Below are positions 8,690 to 19,725 of a DNA stretch of 24,401 bases, in pieces. Under the pieces are notes generated by a model. It worked only from the letters and a program-made list of their open reading frames with translations, did no database searches and was not told where the DNA came from. The first letter of the stretch is position 1, and each line of letters opens with the position of its first letter. Source of the DNA: Lactifluus volemus (lineage: Eukaryota; Basidiomycota; Agaricomycetes; Russulales; Russulaceae); the NCBI GenBank assembly GCA_022376515.1, contig WTXI01000454.1, positions 1-24,401 of the forward strand. The letters run 5' to 3'. The position numbers and the translations under genes were made by a program.

Positions 8690-11365
8690 TCAAGGTAAGG
8701 ATAAGAACACATCGCGCAAGGCTTCCATGTTTGGTGTGCCAACCCCTGTGGGGTAGACGTCAGATAGAGTCGCATACCATATATGTACAGGACTAGAGAC
8801 TTACCTGTCACCGGGTCCCATCCTTTGGTGCTAGATTTCCGACAGAATCAATATACTTTACTCACACGAGGGCACAAGGGTAGATCAAACGTGTACTCAC
8901 GCATTAAAACCAATAGTGTCTGCATGTTACAGTGTGGTGAGCCGAAGAAATTAGCAGAGGGGAATGGCAAACAGACTCACCACAGCCTGGGTTACTTCCA
9001 CTCGTAATGTCGTGGAGCGCCGAGGTGTGATTATAGATCTGCGGAGAAATGTCACAGTACAATCTACCGAGTCCAAGGCATACGCACTACGGGGTTGATG
9101 AACCCTGGGGACGTGGTGATAAGTGTACTGACACCTCATAAATAGCATACGGTCACGACTTACCAATTGGCCCCTTGCCCTTATTAAGTCGCGCGTCGTT
9201 GATCAACGTCATGATAGATCCAACAACGGGCGCCGATGCGGAAGTTCCATAGAGAAGTATGTGCTGCCCATTGATCGCAGTGACATAATTGGCACTACAT
9301 CCGAGTCAGTGAATCAATCACATAGCAAGATTGTGAAAAGCTTACCCATTTGCAGAAATGTCAGGGAATGCGCGAACCTAGTAACGTATCAGGGCTCAAC
9401 ACCTATTCACAATGAAGCCACGTCATTACCTTTCCCGAATTGTTGTATTGTTCTGCGGTGTAAGGGGGTGGATAGTTCTTGAGGTACCCGTGGACCGCCG
9501 CTTCTTGGTACTTCGGCATAGTGAATATATTGCTAAAGCCACCGCCACTGTAGATGACCTGTTCGCATGCGCTCTCATCCTCAAACACAAACGAGCCAGG
9601 GTTGATCTGCGTCGCTCCAACAGCGGTAACAAAGGGGCATGATGCGGGGAACTCGGGATTAAACTTGACGCCAGGTTTACCGTTACCATCTAGACATTGA
9701 CCGCCGAGTCCAGCCACGCCATTATCGCCAGAGCTATACAATACTGTCGTGCCCATCATGCCAAGCTTGCCGTATTCATTGCACTGGCGTTGAGCATACG
9801 CCTCTGTGATGCCAGACTCATCCGCACCATACGAAATAGAAACAACGTAAGGGGGCTTGATGATACCGCATGATCCGGGCTCTATATCACGATGAGTATC
9901 AAAGTTGTAGCATCTTGGCTTGGACGTACGATTATAACCCCCAGGGAGAGGGTCAGGGTAAATGACATCCTACAAGAGCAAAGTGAGGAATAAAATAAAT
10001 AAGTGAAATAGGCTTTTCTACTTACATAGGCAGGGTCATCACCTCCTTCAAACGTGCAAAATGACCCGTCAACAGCATCCAACCAGTTGTTAAAAAAAGC
10101 TCCTACCAGTCCAACAATATCAGTCAAAGCCTCCACTGCAATTCTCAAAAAACAGACCTTTAACCATATCCCCAGTTTGAAGTAAAGTGATGGGTGTGGG
10201 ATCAGTTAACACCATCGCGTATTCTAAGTCGAGATCGCTCTCCGCATTGTACTCCACTGACTGGTTCTGCGTCTGGGGAGTACCTGCATTCGAAGATTGA
10301 CCTGGTGTAAAATTTCAAGACATTCTGGACCACCTACCTCCGTCAATCGAAACAAGGGTGGGTCGTTGCCCCACTTGTGAAGGGGAGAATTGCTAGGTGG
10401 GAAATCAGGGCGGGACCGGAGAGAATTGGATGAATGGTGCCGACCGGAAGAACATGTCCAAGTCACTGGAAGATACGCCTGTGGAGTAAACTCGACTGGA
10501 TTATATCAAAATAGGCCGAAAAGGACGTAGACGCGGAGAACACACCAATGCCGAAAGAATTCGAATCCGCCCTCTGTGGTTCGCAGTCCATCTGGTACAG
10601 AGCACGCAGACACTCCGGGGTGGTGAACCGATCACAAGATGCCAGATCTAAGATGTCGGACGCGGTCACTATGACGTCTTTCGTCTTGGGTCCGTTCTTG
10701 GAAGTTGGCAGGCCCAGGTTGCTGCGCTTGCGGAGCAGAGCTGGGTCGTCAGGGATGCGGTGAACAAAATGAACCGTTGGTTTAATCAGCTCTACGTGCT
10801 CGTGGACATGGTCAGGCACTGAGTAGGACTCGCAACCTATCATGGATATGAGTAAGACATGAGATATCTGGGCAGCATAAATCGTAAAACGGACTGATCT
10901 GTTCGTGACCCGACGGATGGGTGTACACGTGATATTCGGCGTCCAGGAGGTCTTCAACCTCAGCAACAGTCGCGTTGACCTCAATCCAACTGTTACTGAG
11001 CGAGATGCGAATACGGTCGGGGTGTAATCCTGAATCACTTAACCACGTCTTGACAGTGGATATAGAAGCATTGCTGGGAGCGAAGTAATTGGCGACTCGC
11101 TCGGGGACCAGTGTTGACCATACGTTGGGGAGTCAGGATGGGCAATGGACATAAGTAACTCCTCAATTTGGTGTGCATTTTGCTGTGTCAGGCCAATGCG
11201 AAGGGGCAGAACTTTGTGGGGCTCCAACCGACGTGTCTGGGCCCATGTGACAGGGTGGCTAGCGCGCCTCTCATGAAGGACAAAGTTGTGGCGGCGTGAA
11301 GAGCTCGGTGCAGCAGCCACGAGGGCACAAATGGCCAAGACCTGGAGGAGAAGGAAAAAGTGCAT
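8690..11365 (-). CDS. Secreted S53 sedolisin-type tripeptidyl peptidase (14 exons, frame breaks near 5' end)
   Basis: Acid serine protease of MEROPS S53 that removes tripeptides from protein N-termini outside the cell. A signal peptide (LLLQVLAICALVAAA) leads into a pro-kumamolisin propeptide (LPLRIGLTQQN, HPDSPTYGQHWSP, NATVAEVEDLLDAEYHVYTH). The catalytic part has AESDLDLEYA (Glu/Asp), VVSISYGADE (oxyanion region), YSSGDNGVAG, GTSASAP (nucleophile Ser), and HDITSGSNPGC plus WDPVTGVGTPN (Ca site and C-terminus). Exons: 11365-10895, 10836-10546, 10495-10445, 10392-10338, 10283-10158, 10102-10026, 9969-9430, 9377-9346, 9294-9164, 9104-9088, 9038-8981, 8919-8901, 8830-8805, 8745-8690. One base is missing near 11102 (after WSP), one near 10470 (A-run, YLP/SDLDMFF), and about two in exon 4. 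Exons 5-14 are in frame. Likely nutritional, in a multi-paralog family. Confidence 0.9.
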
Positions 11366-11401
11366 GGGGGACAGTAGGCTACAGAAATGCTAGCCGGCAT
11401 G

Positions 11402-11408
11402 TTTTATA
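11402..11408 (-). promoter_or_regulatory. TATA box of the S53 protease gene
   Basis: TATAAAA on the minus strand, ending 37 nt before the ATG at 11365. This is close for a fungal core promoter, so the 5' UTR would be very short or the start lies slightly downstream. It sits inside the first copy of the promoter repeat. Confidence 0.5.
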
Positions 11409-11471
11409 TTGTGACGGGCGGATTGAAAAAGCGCATGACAGAAACACTAGCGGGATATTGTGATGGGCGGA
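11406..11471. repeat. Direct repeat in protease promoter (ATATTGTGAYGGGCGGA x2)
   Basis: Two 17-nt copies at 11406-11422 and 11455-11471, differing at one base, starting 49 nt apart. They lie immediately upstream of the protease gene. They could be paired sites for a zinc-cluster or other regulator. Confidence 0.6.
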
Positions 11472-11891
11472 TGTCGATTCCCCCCCCATGTGAACGGCGG
11501 GTACCAATGGGTGGGCCAGAGCCGCAGAGCCTGAGGCCATGGGCACTTATTGGACTGACAAGTTAAATGGAATTACTGGTGTAATACAGTAAGTTTGATC
11601 CGTCACGATGATCTACGCATCGGACCCGACGCTTGTTCGACGTCTGACAAGTGCTTTGACGTGAGAATGCGACTAGAGAAGAACTAACCGTTAAGCGTTA
11701 AACACAGCACACCCGCCGGCCCGAGCGAGTGATCCAATCCACAAGTCAAATTTGTGGCTGTCTCCTCGCTTTGTCGTCTATTGCTTTGTCCACAATGCCA
11801 CAAACTGGCCATGCTCTCCCCTTTAAATGTCTCGCAAGACACATTATTTCTCGTTCCAAACTCACATCCCACCTAATTTTTGTCTCCCTCA
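11472..11891. other. Divergent intergenic region, protease and unknown Pro-rich gene
   Basis: This is the shared upstream region of two genes that diverge. A TTTAAAT element at 11821-11827 could serve the plus-strand gene. Nothing else is recognised. Confidence 0.4.
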
Positions 11892-13140
11892 ATGTCTCAA
11901 CCCCACTTGGATGCCCTCAGCGACGTTGTGGCTGAAATGGTGTCTCACCTTCTGCAGGAGCAACTCGCTCCCATTCTCAGCACTTTGAAAGAGCACGCCA
12001 GACTTCTAGATTGTCACACTGCCCTACTCAACCACAGCACGGTCATGAATCGGTACAACATCGGCAAGCTCGACGACTTGCGGGAACTTCAAAACAACGA
12101 AAAGTTGGTCGCACCCGTTTTTCTTTTTCTCGCCACAACACACATCTCACCTTTGATAATGCAGCTTCATGTTACAGTTTTGTGTCCGCCCAGAGCGACG
12201 AAGTCACCCCACCTATCACAACCCGCCACCTGCACCACGCCTCCGACGGACTAACACCGTCGTAGACGTCGCATCGTCACTCCTTGGGCCTTGCCCCAAC
12301 CGCGCATCTGGCCCGTTGAACGAACCGTCATCGTCAGACTCGGCAGAGTCAACTGACCCCTCCCCTGCGACGAGCACACCCGATGGGCCAGCTCGGTCCC
12401 CCTCGCCTACACCGACTGAACCTGCGAGCCCCCCGCCCACTTCTCCGCGAGCCCCCGCCGGCCACCGGCGACTGCGACGGGAGCGTGCTTTCGGTGACGT
12501 GTCTGACCCCATGTGGACCACGTCCCGCGAGCTCGACCTCGACATTGTGCTCCCTCCGCCTCCTCCGCCACCTCCCTACGTCATGCCACCAGCCTACACT
12601 GAAGAAAACCCGACGGCGCAGAATGCCGCCACAACAATTGGGCGCACGTCGCGGGCCGTCCGATCTGCCCCTGCGGGCGCACCGCAAGTAGCCACCCCAC
12701 CCCCCTCCCAGTCCGACATCGTGGCCTCAGGTCCGCGTCGCTCTACACCCTCGGCACCTGCCGTAGCAACGGCAGTAACAGCACCAAGGACTGGCAACCC
12801 TGAACCTGTTTCTGAGGCTGGTCCATCACGGTTGAGCGAGAGGGCCGCGGGGAAGAAACGCTGCCGCGATGATGATGATGATGAAGGCGACAATGCGGAA
12901 GCTTATGCGGGACCATCGGGGTCCGGTACTGGTTCCGACTCGAGAAACGACGAACGCGAACGCAAACGTCTAAGAGCGGATACGACCATCTCCCTTGAAC
13001 GCTTGCCGCTCAGCGAAGAACTCTTGGAGCGCGCGCGCAGCTGCTCGTATCCCGAGCTGACACCTAAAGAGCGTCGGTACCAGTATGAAAAGTTGAGATC
13101 CTTGAAGAAGTTATTCCGTCCTGGTAGCACTGGCAAATAG
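11892..13140 (+). CDS. Unrecognised protein: coiled-coil N-terminus, Pro-rich middle, basic/acidic tail
   Basis: I do not recognise this gene. Exon 1 starts at ATG 11892 (MSQPHLDALSDVV) and encodes a helical, Leu-rich segment of about 70 residues (LLQEQLAPILSTLKEHARLL) ending near 12103-12107. An intron follows to an AG at 12164 or 12177, then a long exon to TAG 13138-13140. Exon 2 encodes a disordered Ser/Pro/Thr-rich region with an octaproline (about 12553-12576), an acidic DDDDDEGDN patch next to KKRCR (about 12854-12890), and a charged helical C-terminus (LTPKERRYQYEKLRSLKKLF). The composition suggests a nuclear or scaffold protein. The joined frame has no stop, and a pyrimidine-rich 3' UTR follows. 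Exact splice pair uncertain. A retroelement gag-like origin cannot be excluded. Confidence 0.6.
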
Positions 13141-13913
13141 TTTCGGTCCAACCTCAGACGTCCCTTTGGTTCCATTTCTTTTTCCCCTCGCTTCTGTCTC
13201 TGTCTCTGTCTCTGTTTCAGTTTTGTTTTTTTTCTTGTTGTTGGCTGCCTTCGCATGGACCTTTGTTTTCTTTGTTCAGTTACCTATGTTCTGTATTCCT
13301 AGCCAGCTTACTCTAGCGGACTGTACTGTATCTCTTGCATCCTGCATCTGTTGTTCCTAGTACGTAACAGTATAATACATACCATAATAATCAGGTGCAG
13401 TCGAAATGCTCAATTCCTGTCTTGGAGGATGCATCCCTGTTCCACCCCCCTCTGGTGGCTTGGTGACTTGTGATTTAAAAGGTCCCCCAGGTTCAAGAGC
13501 GGGGAAACTCAAAGTATGGGTGTTCTTGATGTACTTGTTTGGACTGGGGCCTTGTACACACTAGAAATATTCTCTGTAGGACTGTGTGGAGGTACATTTT
13601 TGTCGAGGTTTGTACTGAGTTACTCTAAAGATACCCAAGGAAAGGACAAGGACCCAAGGGCATTTCGCTGACTAGTAATTTGGAAGCCAACAAAGCGCGT
13701 GCACAATAAGTTGATGGTAGCCGTCAGGGAACATTGTTCCGTCGGCTACTTATAAGAGTAGATTGTTGTGCGCGAACGATAGAGTGGAGAGGTTTATTGT
13801 ATTATGGGTTGTGCTGTGCGGTGATAAAGCGTAGACATGCATATATTTATTTATAGATTCTAAGTTACTTTTTCGGGGGCGGTCACCTCCACACTCTCGG
13901 AGGGCTTCGCTTT
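13141..13913. other. Intergenic region between two convergent genes
   Basis: This holds the 3' UTRs of the Pro-rich gene (+) and the MDM31-type gene (-). It contains a TCTCTG short tandem repeat at about 13194-13216, long T-rich stretches, and an AT-rich TATATTTATTTATAG element near 13842-13856. No coding potential is recognised. Confidence 0.5.
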
Positions 13914-16316
13914 TTACAAGCCGACAGGCGCGCTTACCGCTTCAGCGATCCCAGCACTCAAGGCGAGCGCTGTATCCTGGTACAGATCACGAACTTGCAC
14001 CGACACTGGGTCCACAACGGTCCGCAGGGCAGCGAGCACAGCGCTAGCAGTCATCTGCAAACTCCATAGGCTGACCGTCTTGACGCGGTGATTGAAGTTA
14101 GCCTGGGTAACGTGATACGCGAAAGCGTCGTAAACTTTGAGGGCGATATCATCCATAAGGCCGGCTACGGCGATGCATCACGTAAGAAACAGCCCAAGCC
14201 CCGGTTAAAGCAACTCACTTTCCCACATCTAGAACTTCATCGTAAGAGGTGGTAGAAGCTGTAACGATTGGAACGTACCGTCCAAGAACCATCAAAGTGC
14301 TCCACGCCCTTAACAACACGACAATGAACAGGGATCAACGTGCGATTAGCACTGTTGGAAAAGGTTTCAGCATTCGTACAGTCACTTCACAATATCAGCG
14401 AATCACTTCATGAACGCTACGATCGGCCGAATGAGGGCGTTTGAACTATAACTGAGCTCATTGGTCCATATCGGCACTGCAGCCTTCAGGTCTCGGAATC
14501 GTAAATCAATATCGATCACAACTTTGTCCGATTCTTGTCCGTCACCTTCACCGTGCCTTTGAGGCACGGATAGGGGCGGCTTGGCAAGTTCTCGTTGTCC
14601 TGGGATGCGTTCTGTGACTACTGCGACAGCCGTGGTAGCAAGTGCATCTATGAACACGTTAAGCGCATCGGCGCTGGGGTCTCGTGGGAACTTGATGTCC
14701 AGTACCGCATCCAATTTACCAGAAGTAATCCAGGAGATAGGGCCTCTTCAGTAGTCATCGCCTGCAGATGGTCGATGTTGACACCATCAATCCGGAATCG
14801 TGACTAAAAACTGTTGAAGTTATCGAGAAAAGCTGATGAAACCATCCTCACCATTGTGGACCATCCACCATCTTTGGCATCTTGTTCATTCGTTCTTCCG
14901 ATACTTTGCGGGCGGTGCAAACTGAACAAACAGTTGTCGAACTGTCCTACGACACCTTCTGACTTCAAAAAGTCATAGAACAGCCACTGCTTGCGTAATA
15001 TGCCAACATCTGCACGGAAAATCGAGAAGGTATAGGACGGAAACCACCAGCTGGTATACGTTGATAAGAACATCCTCCAATGTAAGTGATTCGAGCTCAA
15101 AGTCGCCTTGCTGGGCCTTATGGCGAAGAATGTGGTCAAGGTCAAGAGACCACTGAACTGAGCGTCGATCTGAGAGATAGGTTGGTAAGAAGGTACGAAA
15201 GGATAACGAGCAATGCCCACCAAGGACGCCACGGACACCTTTGACAACGGCATCCTTAACGAGGCCTTTGCCATCGAGCCAACGCCAGAGACTAAGCGTA
15301 ACATCAATGCTATCAACGTTCAAGTCAAACGTAGACCAGGTGATGTCTTCGGCTGAATGCTGGTGCTTATGCTTATCGCTACCGTCCTCTTCATCATCTA
15401 TCCTATGGTTGGCGGATGGTTGCTAATATCGTAACCCAACGCGGCGGCATGAACGGCCCTGCCACTTTCGTGTCGCTCAATGGTATCGGCCTTGGGTCGC
15501 ATGGTGATATACACATTCTTGAACGATATACGGGAGTTTTTCCACTTTGGCACTATAGCAGACTCAAAGATGATAGTGACGCCTGTTTCAGAGGTGAGAT
15601 AATCGCTAATCGCACGAGCGACGGAAGCTACAATAATTTGCTCTCAGTGCTGCACTTCCATGTGACGGTGAGATGCAAATACCTTGCAAGCGAAGACTGT
15701 TCACTACTGCAAAACGACAGAAAAGAAAGTCGTCCTGATGAGAATCGAATAAGTACTATGAAGGAAACAGTGCTGACACCACTAACGTTCCAATTAAAAT
15801 CCAGAGTCCCTGACCAACTAAGAACCAGGTAACGAAGGCGGAGATGTCGTCTGCATTGAATTTGCGGAAATTACGAATAAAAACCAACGAACACGGACGC
15901 GCATGCGCTGAACAAATCCATTTGCGACGTGAAGAAAGTCGTCGCGGGAGGGTCGAGAAACATGTGGAAGCGACTTTGCAAGTCGACGAAAAAAGGCCGG
16001 ATAGTTGTTGTCAATAGATGTACTATTGAGATGTGAATTGTGATGATCAATGGGAGTAGATTGTCGTAAAGGTCCTTGTGGTTCTGGGTTTGGGATTCGA
16101 GGCGCGGTATGGGGGGGAGAACGGTTGTCACGTACACGACATGAAGAGTGGAATTGAGACGAAGGGAAGGAGAAAACAGGGAGGAGTCGGTGGGTCGTGT
16201 GACCTGGCTGGAGAGAGTGGGCGAGTGAAAAATTTGTGGATAAGAGAATAGCGGTCAAAATGTGCAATATTGGCTGCGCGACTAGAGTGTTTAATAATCA
16301 AAGTACTGCGAGACAT
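13914..16316 (-). CDS. MDM31: MDM31/MDM32-family mitochondrial inner-membrane protein (several frame breaks)
   Basis: Mitochondrial distribution and morphology protein 31/32, an inner-membrane protein needed for mitochondrial shape, mtDNA inheritance and cardiolipin balance. A basic, Ser/Arg-rich N-terminus (MSRSTLIIKHSSRAAN, start proposed at 16316) fits a mitochondrial presequence. Then NNYPAFFRRLAKSLPHV, SRPSRDDFL, a TM segment, SDYLTSETG, IVPKWKNSRISFKNVYITMR, RWLDGKGLVKDAVVKGVRG, GDFELESLTLEDVLI, FSIFRADVGILRKQWLFYD, GQFDNCLFSLHRPQ, KVVIDIDLRFRDLKAAVPI and VYDAFAYHVTQANFNHRVKT. C-terminal exons: 15627-15221, 15169-14852, 14803-14407, 14351-14279, 14228-14219 (10 nt), 14164-13914. Frame losses of one base occur near 15850, near 15400, twice near 15060, and near 14740. 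Exon limits upstream of 15627 are tentative, apart from 15706-15683. MDM31 and MDM32 cannot be told apart here. Confidence 0.85.
14219..14228 (-). other. 10-nt microexon of the MDM31-type gene
   Basis: The bases ATGTGGGAAA lie between AG (14230-14229) and GT (14218-14217). Joining them gives ..SWT-MWE-TGLMDDIALK, which matches the family's usual sequence at this point. Skipping it would shift the frame. Confidence 0.75.
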
Positions 16317-16453
16317 CAAGCCAGCATCGAGGGAACCACCACTTTCTCTGAGAGAGTCCCACAAATTTGGAATACTCACCCGTGGGTACGATTACATAAA
16401 CCATATGTGACCCCTTACGGCTGACTCACAGCCATTCTCTCCTCATCCAACAG

Positions 16454-17619
16454 CCGTCACTATGAGCCAGCTTCCAATCCCACCCCTTCCTACGGTTCAA
16501 CTACTCCTTCTCCTAGATCTCCAAATGCCCCATTGTATTCTGGCATAAGGTATCACGATGAGCCAGGTTCAAGTACCGGTATATACAACCAACCTGCACC
16601 GGACGATCTCCCTGACGATTTCAAGGTCTGTCTCTTTTGAGCCACCTCATCCCATCCCATCTTGACTCTTTTTACACAGTATGGTGTATCTGTTACCGAA
16701 AGTTCCCCGGAAATCCGAAATGCTTTCGTCCGAAAGGTCTATACCATCCTTTGTGCGTCGTCAAGCCTACCTCTTCCCGTCTCTATATAACTGATGCTCG
16801 CCTTCACTCTAGTTGCTCAGATCGTAAGCATTCTTCAAGTATTATGTGCCTTTGCTTTCACACTTGATTTACGTCTCTGGATCAGCTCGCTACCACTATT
16901 GTCAGTGGTCTGTTGTCTCAATCCAGTTCTGCCGTGTTTTGGGTTCAGAACCAGTCAGTGTTCTTCTCTTTTCTTTCTACCTACATTCACCGACAACACT
17001 ACAGCCTCTGGGCCTTCTATGTACCCCTCTTTGGGACCCTCGTCGTCTTGGGACTCCTGTACTGGAAGCGCCACAGCCACCCCCTCAACATTGCTCTCCT
17101 TGCAATCTTTACCCTCATGGAGGCCTTCACCCTCGGCGTGGTCACCGCTTTTTATGACAATGTTATCGTCCTTCAGGCGTTGCTCATCACGACCGGTGTG
17201 TTCCTTGGCCTGACACTCTTTACGTTACAGAGCAAGGTAATTGAATTGCTCCGTGTATTCCGGCACCTGTACAATGACCCGCTTTTAGTATGACTTCTCG
17301 GGCATGGGGCCATGGCTATTCGGCGGCCTTCTTGCTATGGGTATGTTTGATCCTATGCTACCCGAACGCTCGATCTCATTATGTGGCAGTGATGACAGGC
17401 CTCGTTGGCGTGTTCATACCCTTTAGCTCGACCCTCAATCTTATATTCGCCATTGGAGGTACTCTGCTCTTCAGTGGTTATGTCGTCTACGACACATACC
17501 TCATCAATAACCGACTCTCTCCCGATGAGTACATCATGGGGTCAATCAGCCTTTACCTCGATTTCATCAACCTCTTCCTCAATATCCTCCGTCTCCTGAA
17601 CAACATACAGGATCGTTAA
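16454..17619 (+). CDS. BXI1: LFG / BAX-inhibitor-1 family protein (first exon not identified)
   Basis: Multi-pass ER/vacuolar membrane protein of the transmembrane BAX-inhibitor-motif (lifeguard) family, which affects calcium leak and cell death. Exons: 16454-16625, 16680-16752, 16813-16823 (11 nt), 16886-16953, 17005-17236, 17289-17340, 17390-17619. They leave one leading base plus 279 codons in frame, with no frame break. The N-terminal part is Pro/Ser/Tyr-rich (YEPASNPTPSYGSTTPSPRS) ending in DDLPDDFK. Then ESSPEIRNAFVRKVYTILFA and seven hydrophobic segments, with GLLYWKRHSHPLN, TLMEAFTLGVVTAFYD, FSGMGPWLFGG and DTYLINNRLSPDEYIMGSIS. The C-terminus is LNILRLLNNIQDR. The start Met must lie in an upstream exon that I could not place; the intron before 16454 may begin at GTACGA (about 16386), which overlaps the neighbouring gene's 5' side. 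Confidence 0.93.
16813..16823 (+). other. 11-nt microexon of the LFG gene
   Basis: TTGCTCAGATC lies between AG 16811-16812 and GT 16824-16825. It supplies F-A-Q-I between KVYTIL and LATTIV, exactly as the family requires, so the exon is well supported by conservation. Confidence 0.85.
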
Positions 17620-19182
17620 GCAAAATTTTGTCAGGCCCAAGTTGGTTTTTATTGTTCCTTTTATATGCTTTTCCTGATCGTAGCGAAGAACTTTGTAATG
17701 TAGTGAATTGTATCCCTTTGGAACGTTTAACATCCTGTGCAGTTCGCACGTCTGATGGCAACATCACAAACCGAGCGTGTGAGGGGTGGTGATAATCTTG
17801 AGAGCGATTGATTGACACGTGTATTGTTCAAAAAAGTACAACAATGACTTTCTGTTCATTGAAATAGCCTGCAATATGATCCCCTACTACGCATAACTCT
17901 TCCTTTTGATCTCCTAGCACCTCTCTCTTGTTCGCTTTGGCGAACCGTAGCTGGTGACCACGGCGCGTCTTGTGCTCGACCATGCGGCCCTACTCCCTTG
18001 AGTGCTAGATCCCTTCATGGTAGATATATGCGTTAGTGCCGATGCTGAGCGCTGAGCAGTCGGGCGGTGACACGCAAACATGCGACGACAACGACGAGAA
18101 AAGCGGAGACCTGTTTTGCGGTTTAGCGGGTTTGCCCGGGTTGCAATGTTTGTACCGTATCGACATATACTGTCGTTCTCACAAAATAAAATTTCTTTGC
18201 TGGTGGTGGTGGTGGTAGCTGCGAGGGAAGAGAAGAGATTGAAAAGGCCGAACACAACGGACGAGCACAATAGTTAGTTGGAACCATATTGCCGCGGTTA
18301 TCTTGCCGATGCGTGGCACTCGGCGAGCTATTGTCTTGGAAGCGCTGGTAATTGGCGCTGTGCTATCTGAAGGGCGTCAGTTTGGCTGCCTACCTGTCGC
18401 CTCGAGTCCGTAGTCTTCCGGCTGTCGATCATGGGTGGTCGGAGGGCATGCACCACGACGGATAGATGCTGTAACATTGGGATCCATATGAATGGGTTAA
18501 GAGGTAAAAGGGTGTGATAGATGACGACACGCACTCGAGCTTCGGCAAGGCGGCGGGCGGCGTGCGCGCGCTGTTAGGAAACTGGAAGTGTCGGCCACGG
18601 CGCGAAACCTGGATCCGGCATGAAAGCGAGGTGAGCTCCACAACGCTGAGGACACCAGCGAAGACTGTCATTCTGAACGGCTTGGTATTCGCCATGTGAT
18701 CAGTTGCGGGCGGTCTCTCTCATCGTCTGACGCACGGGTGGGACTCGGAGTAGCTTGCTGGCTTGCGAAGTAGTGTTGGACATTTCTCGACCACAGTACA
18801 GATGAAACGCATCACGTGCCCCTTACGAATCCCATGATGGCCTCTTTACGGTCGTCGACTGAGGTAAGCTGTTGACACTGCTGGCTGGGCACTCATCGAC
18901 TAATTGGTTTACGTGCAATAAGCCACCTGTCACCTGTGAGGGTCATGAGATAGGCCAACTCTCTTTATGGAGTTCACACAATTGGAGATTACGAAACACA
19001 TATGAAACACATATATCTCATGACAGGTCGTCATACTGGATACAGGATAGGAAGGATACAAAATACGGCGCACGTCGTTTCATAGACAAATCAGGATACA
19101 CCAGGCCAATGGAGCAGAGCAACATAGGGCAACTCTAATACGACCATCAAGTAGGCGTCAGCCCAGCTATTCGGCGAGATCG
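17620..19182. other. 1.5 kb without a recognised gene
   Basis: This begins with the 3' UTR of the LFG gene. Two short minus-strand frames (17914-18270 and 18429-18695) and their plus-strand shadows show no family resemblance. A TGG x5 repeat lies at 18201-18215. The frame at 18429-18695 starts MANTKPFRMTVFAGVLSVV and could be the first exon of a small unknown gene, but no downstream exon is convincing. Confidence 0.4.
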
Positions 19183-19494
19183 TCAAGTAGAAGTGTTGGG
19201 TGGATACTGCTTTCGTTTGTGTGGCGATTTATTGAATGGGTGAGAGCCAGAGCCAGCGTAATCAGCATCCTTAATGAAACGTCTCGAGAAGGGTGATTTG
19301 GCGGCGGGATAGAGATTAGCAGGCATGACAGGGCCTGGGTGATACGGCTGAACATAGGGAGTCGGGTGGGTGGTTGGTTGTGGGGGAGGGAGACGACGTG
19401 GTGCATAATAGATGGGAGAAGGGCGAGTATGATAAGCCTTGATCAAGGGAGAGCTCAAAAGAATGAAGAGAGAAAGAGCGACAAGAGGTAACAT
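19183..19494 (-). CDS. Small secreted Pro/Tyr-rich protein (103 aa)
   Basis: Single-exon frame of 103 residues that I cannot assign to a family. The N-terminus is a clean signal peptide: MLPLVALSLFILLSSPLIKA, likely cleaved after KA. The mature part of about 83 residues is rich in Pro, Tyr and basic residues (YYAPRRLPPPQP, PYVQPYHPGPVMP, KSPHKRKQYPP) and has no Cys, so it is not a disulfide-stabilised effector or hydrophobin. It could be a cell-wall-associated or processed secreted peptide; a RRF / KR pair could be a Kex2-type site. A TATAAATA lies 64-71 nt upstream of the ATG. It diverges from the F-box gene with about 230 bp between starts. Support is the signal peptide plus promoter, not homology. 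Confidence 0.6.
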   Translation of the reverse strand: MLPLVALSLFILLSSPLIKAYHTRPSPIYYAPRRLPPPQPTTHPTPYVQPYHPGPVMPANLYPAAKSPFSRRFIKDADYAGSGSHPFNKSPHKRKQYPPNTST

Positions 19495-19557
19495 GCCGAT
19501 TAGGGTGTGGTTGACAATAACAAAAGAGTGTGTTCCTGAAAAAGGGGTTATTCGCCT

Positions 19558-19565
19558 TATTTATA
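19558..19565 (-). promoter_or_regulatory. TATA box of the small secreted protein gene
   Basis: TATAAATA on the minus strand, 64-71 nt before the ATG at 19494, at standard core-promoter spacing for a fungal gene with a short leader. Confidence 0.55.
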
Positions 19566-19725
19566 CTAGGTGAGGCTTGACATTTCCTTTTGGGGGCGAA
19601 TGCTTGTCTTTGAAGCCACTCCTTGTCCACAGTGACAGTGTGTTAGGGTTCCCCGTATAACACACCCCCTCCCCTTCCACTCCACTCTTTAACCTTTTTC
19701 AAGTCTTGATCTTTACTTCCACTTC

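Noticed and set aside
10302..10337. 36-nt intron in the S53 gene ending at CACCAG
   Set aside because: It is too short for this genome. The next AG (10284) gives a 54-nt intron and the expected TPQTQNQ frame.
12216..12893. Long minus-strand frames opposite the Pro-rich gene
   Set aside because: Shadows of GC-rich low-complexity coding on the plus strand; no family resemblance.
16236..16424. Frame proposed as first exon of the LFG gene
   Set aside because: Its reading phase does not join to the exon at 16454, and its sequence does not resemble LFG N-termini.
17914..18270. 118-residue minus-strand frame as a gene
   Set aside because: No recognisable motif, low-complexity Thr run from a TGG repeat, and no supporting promoter.
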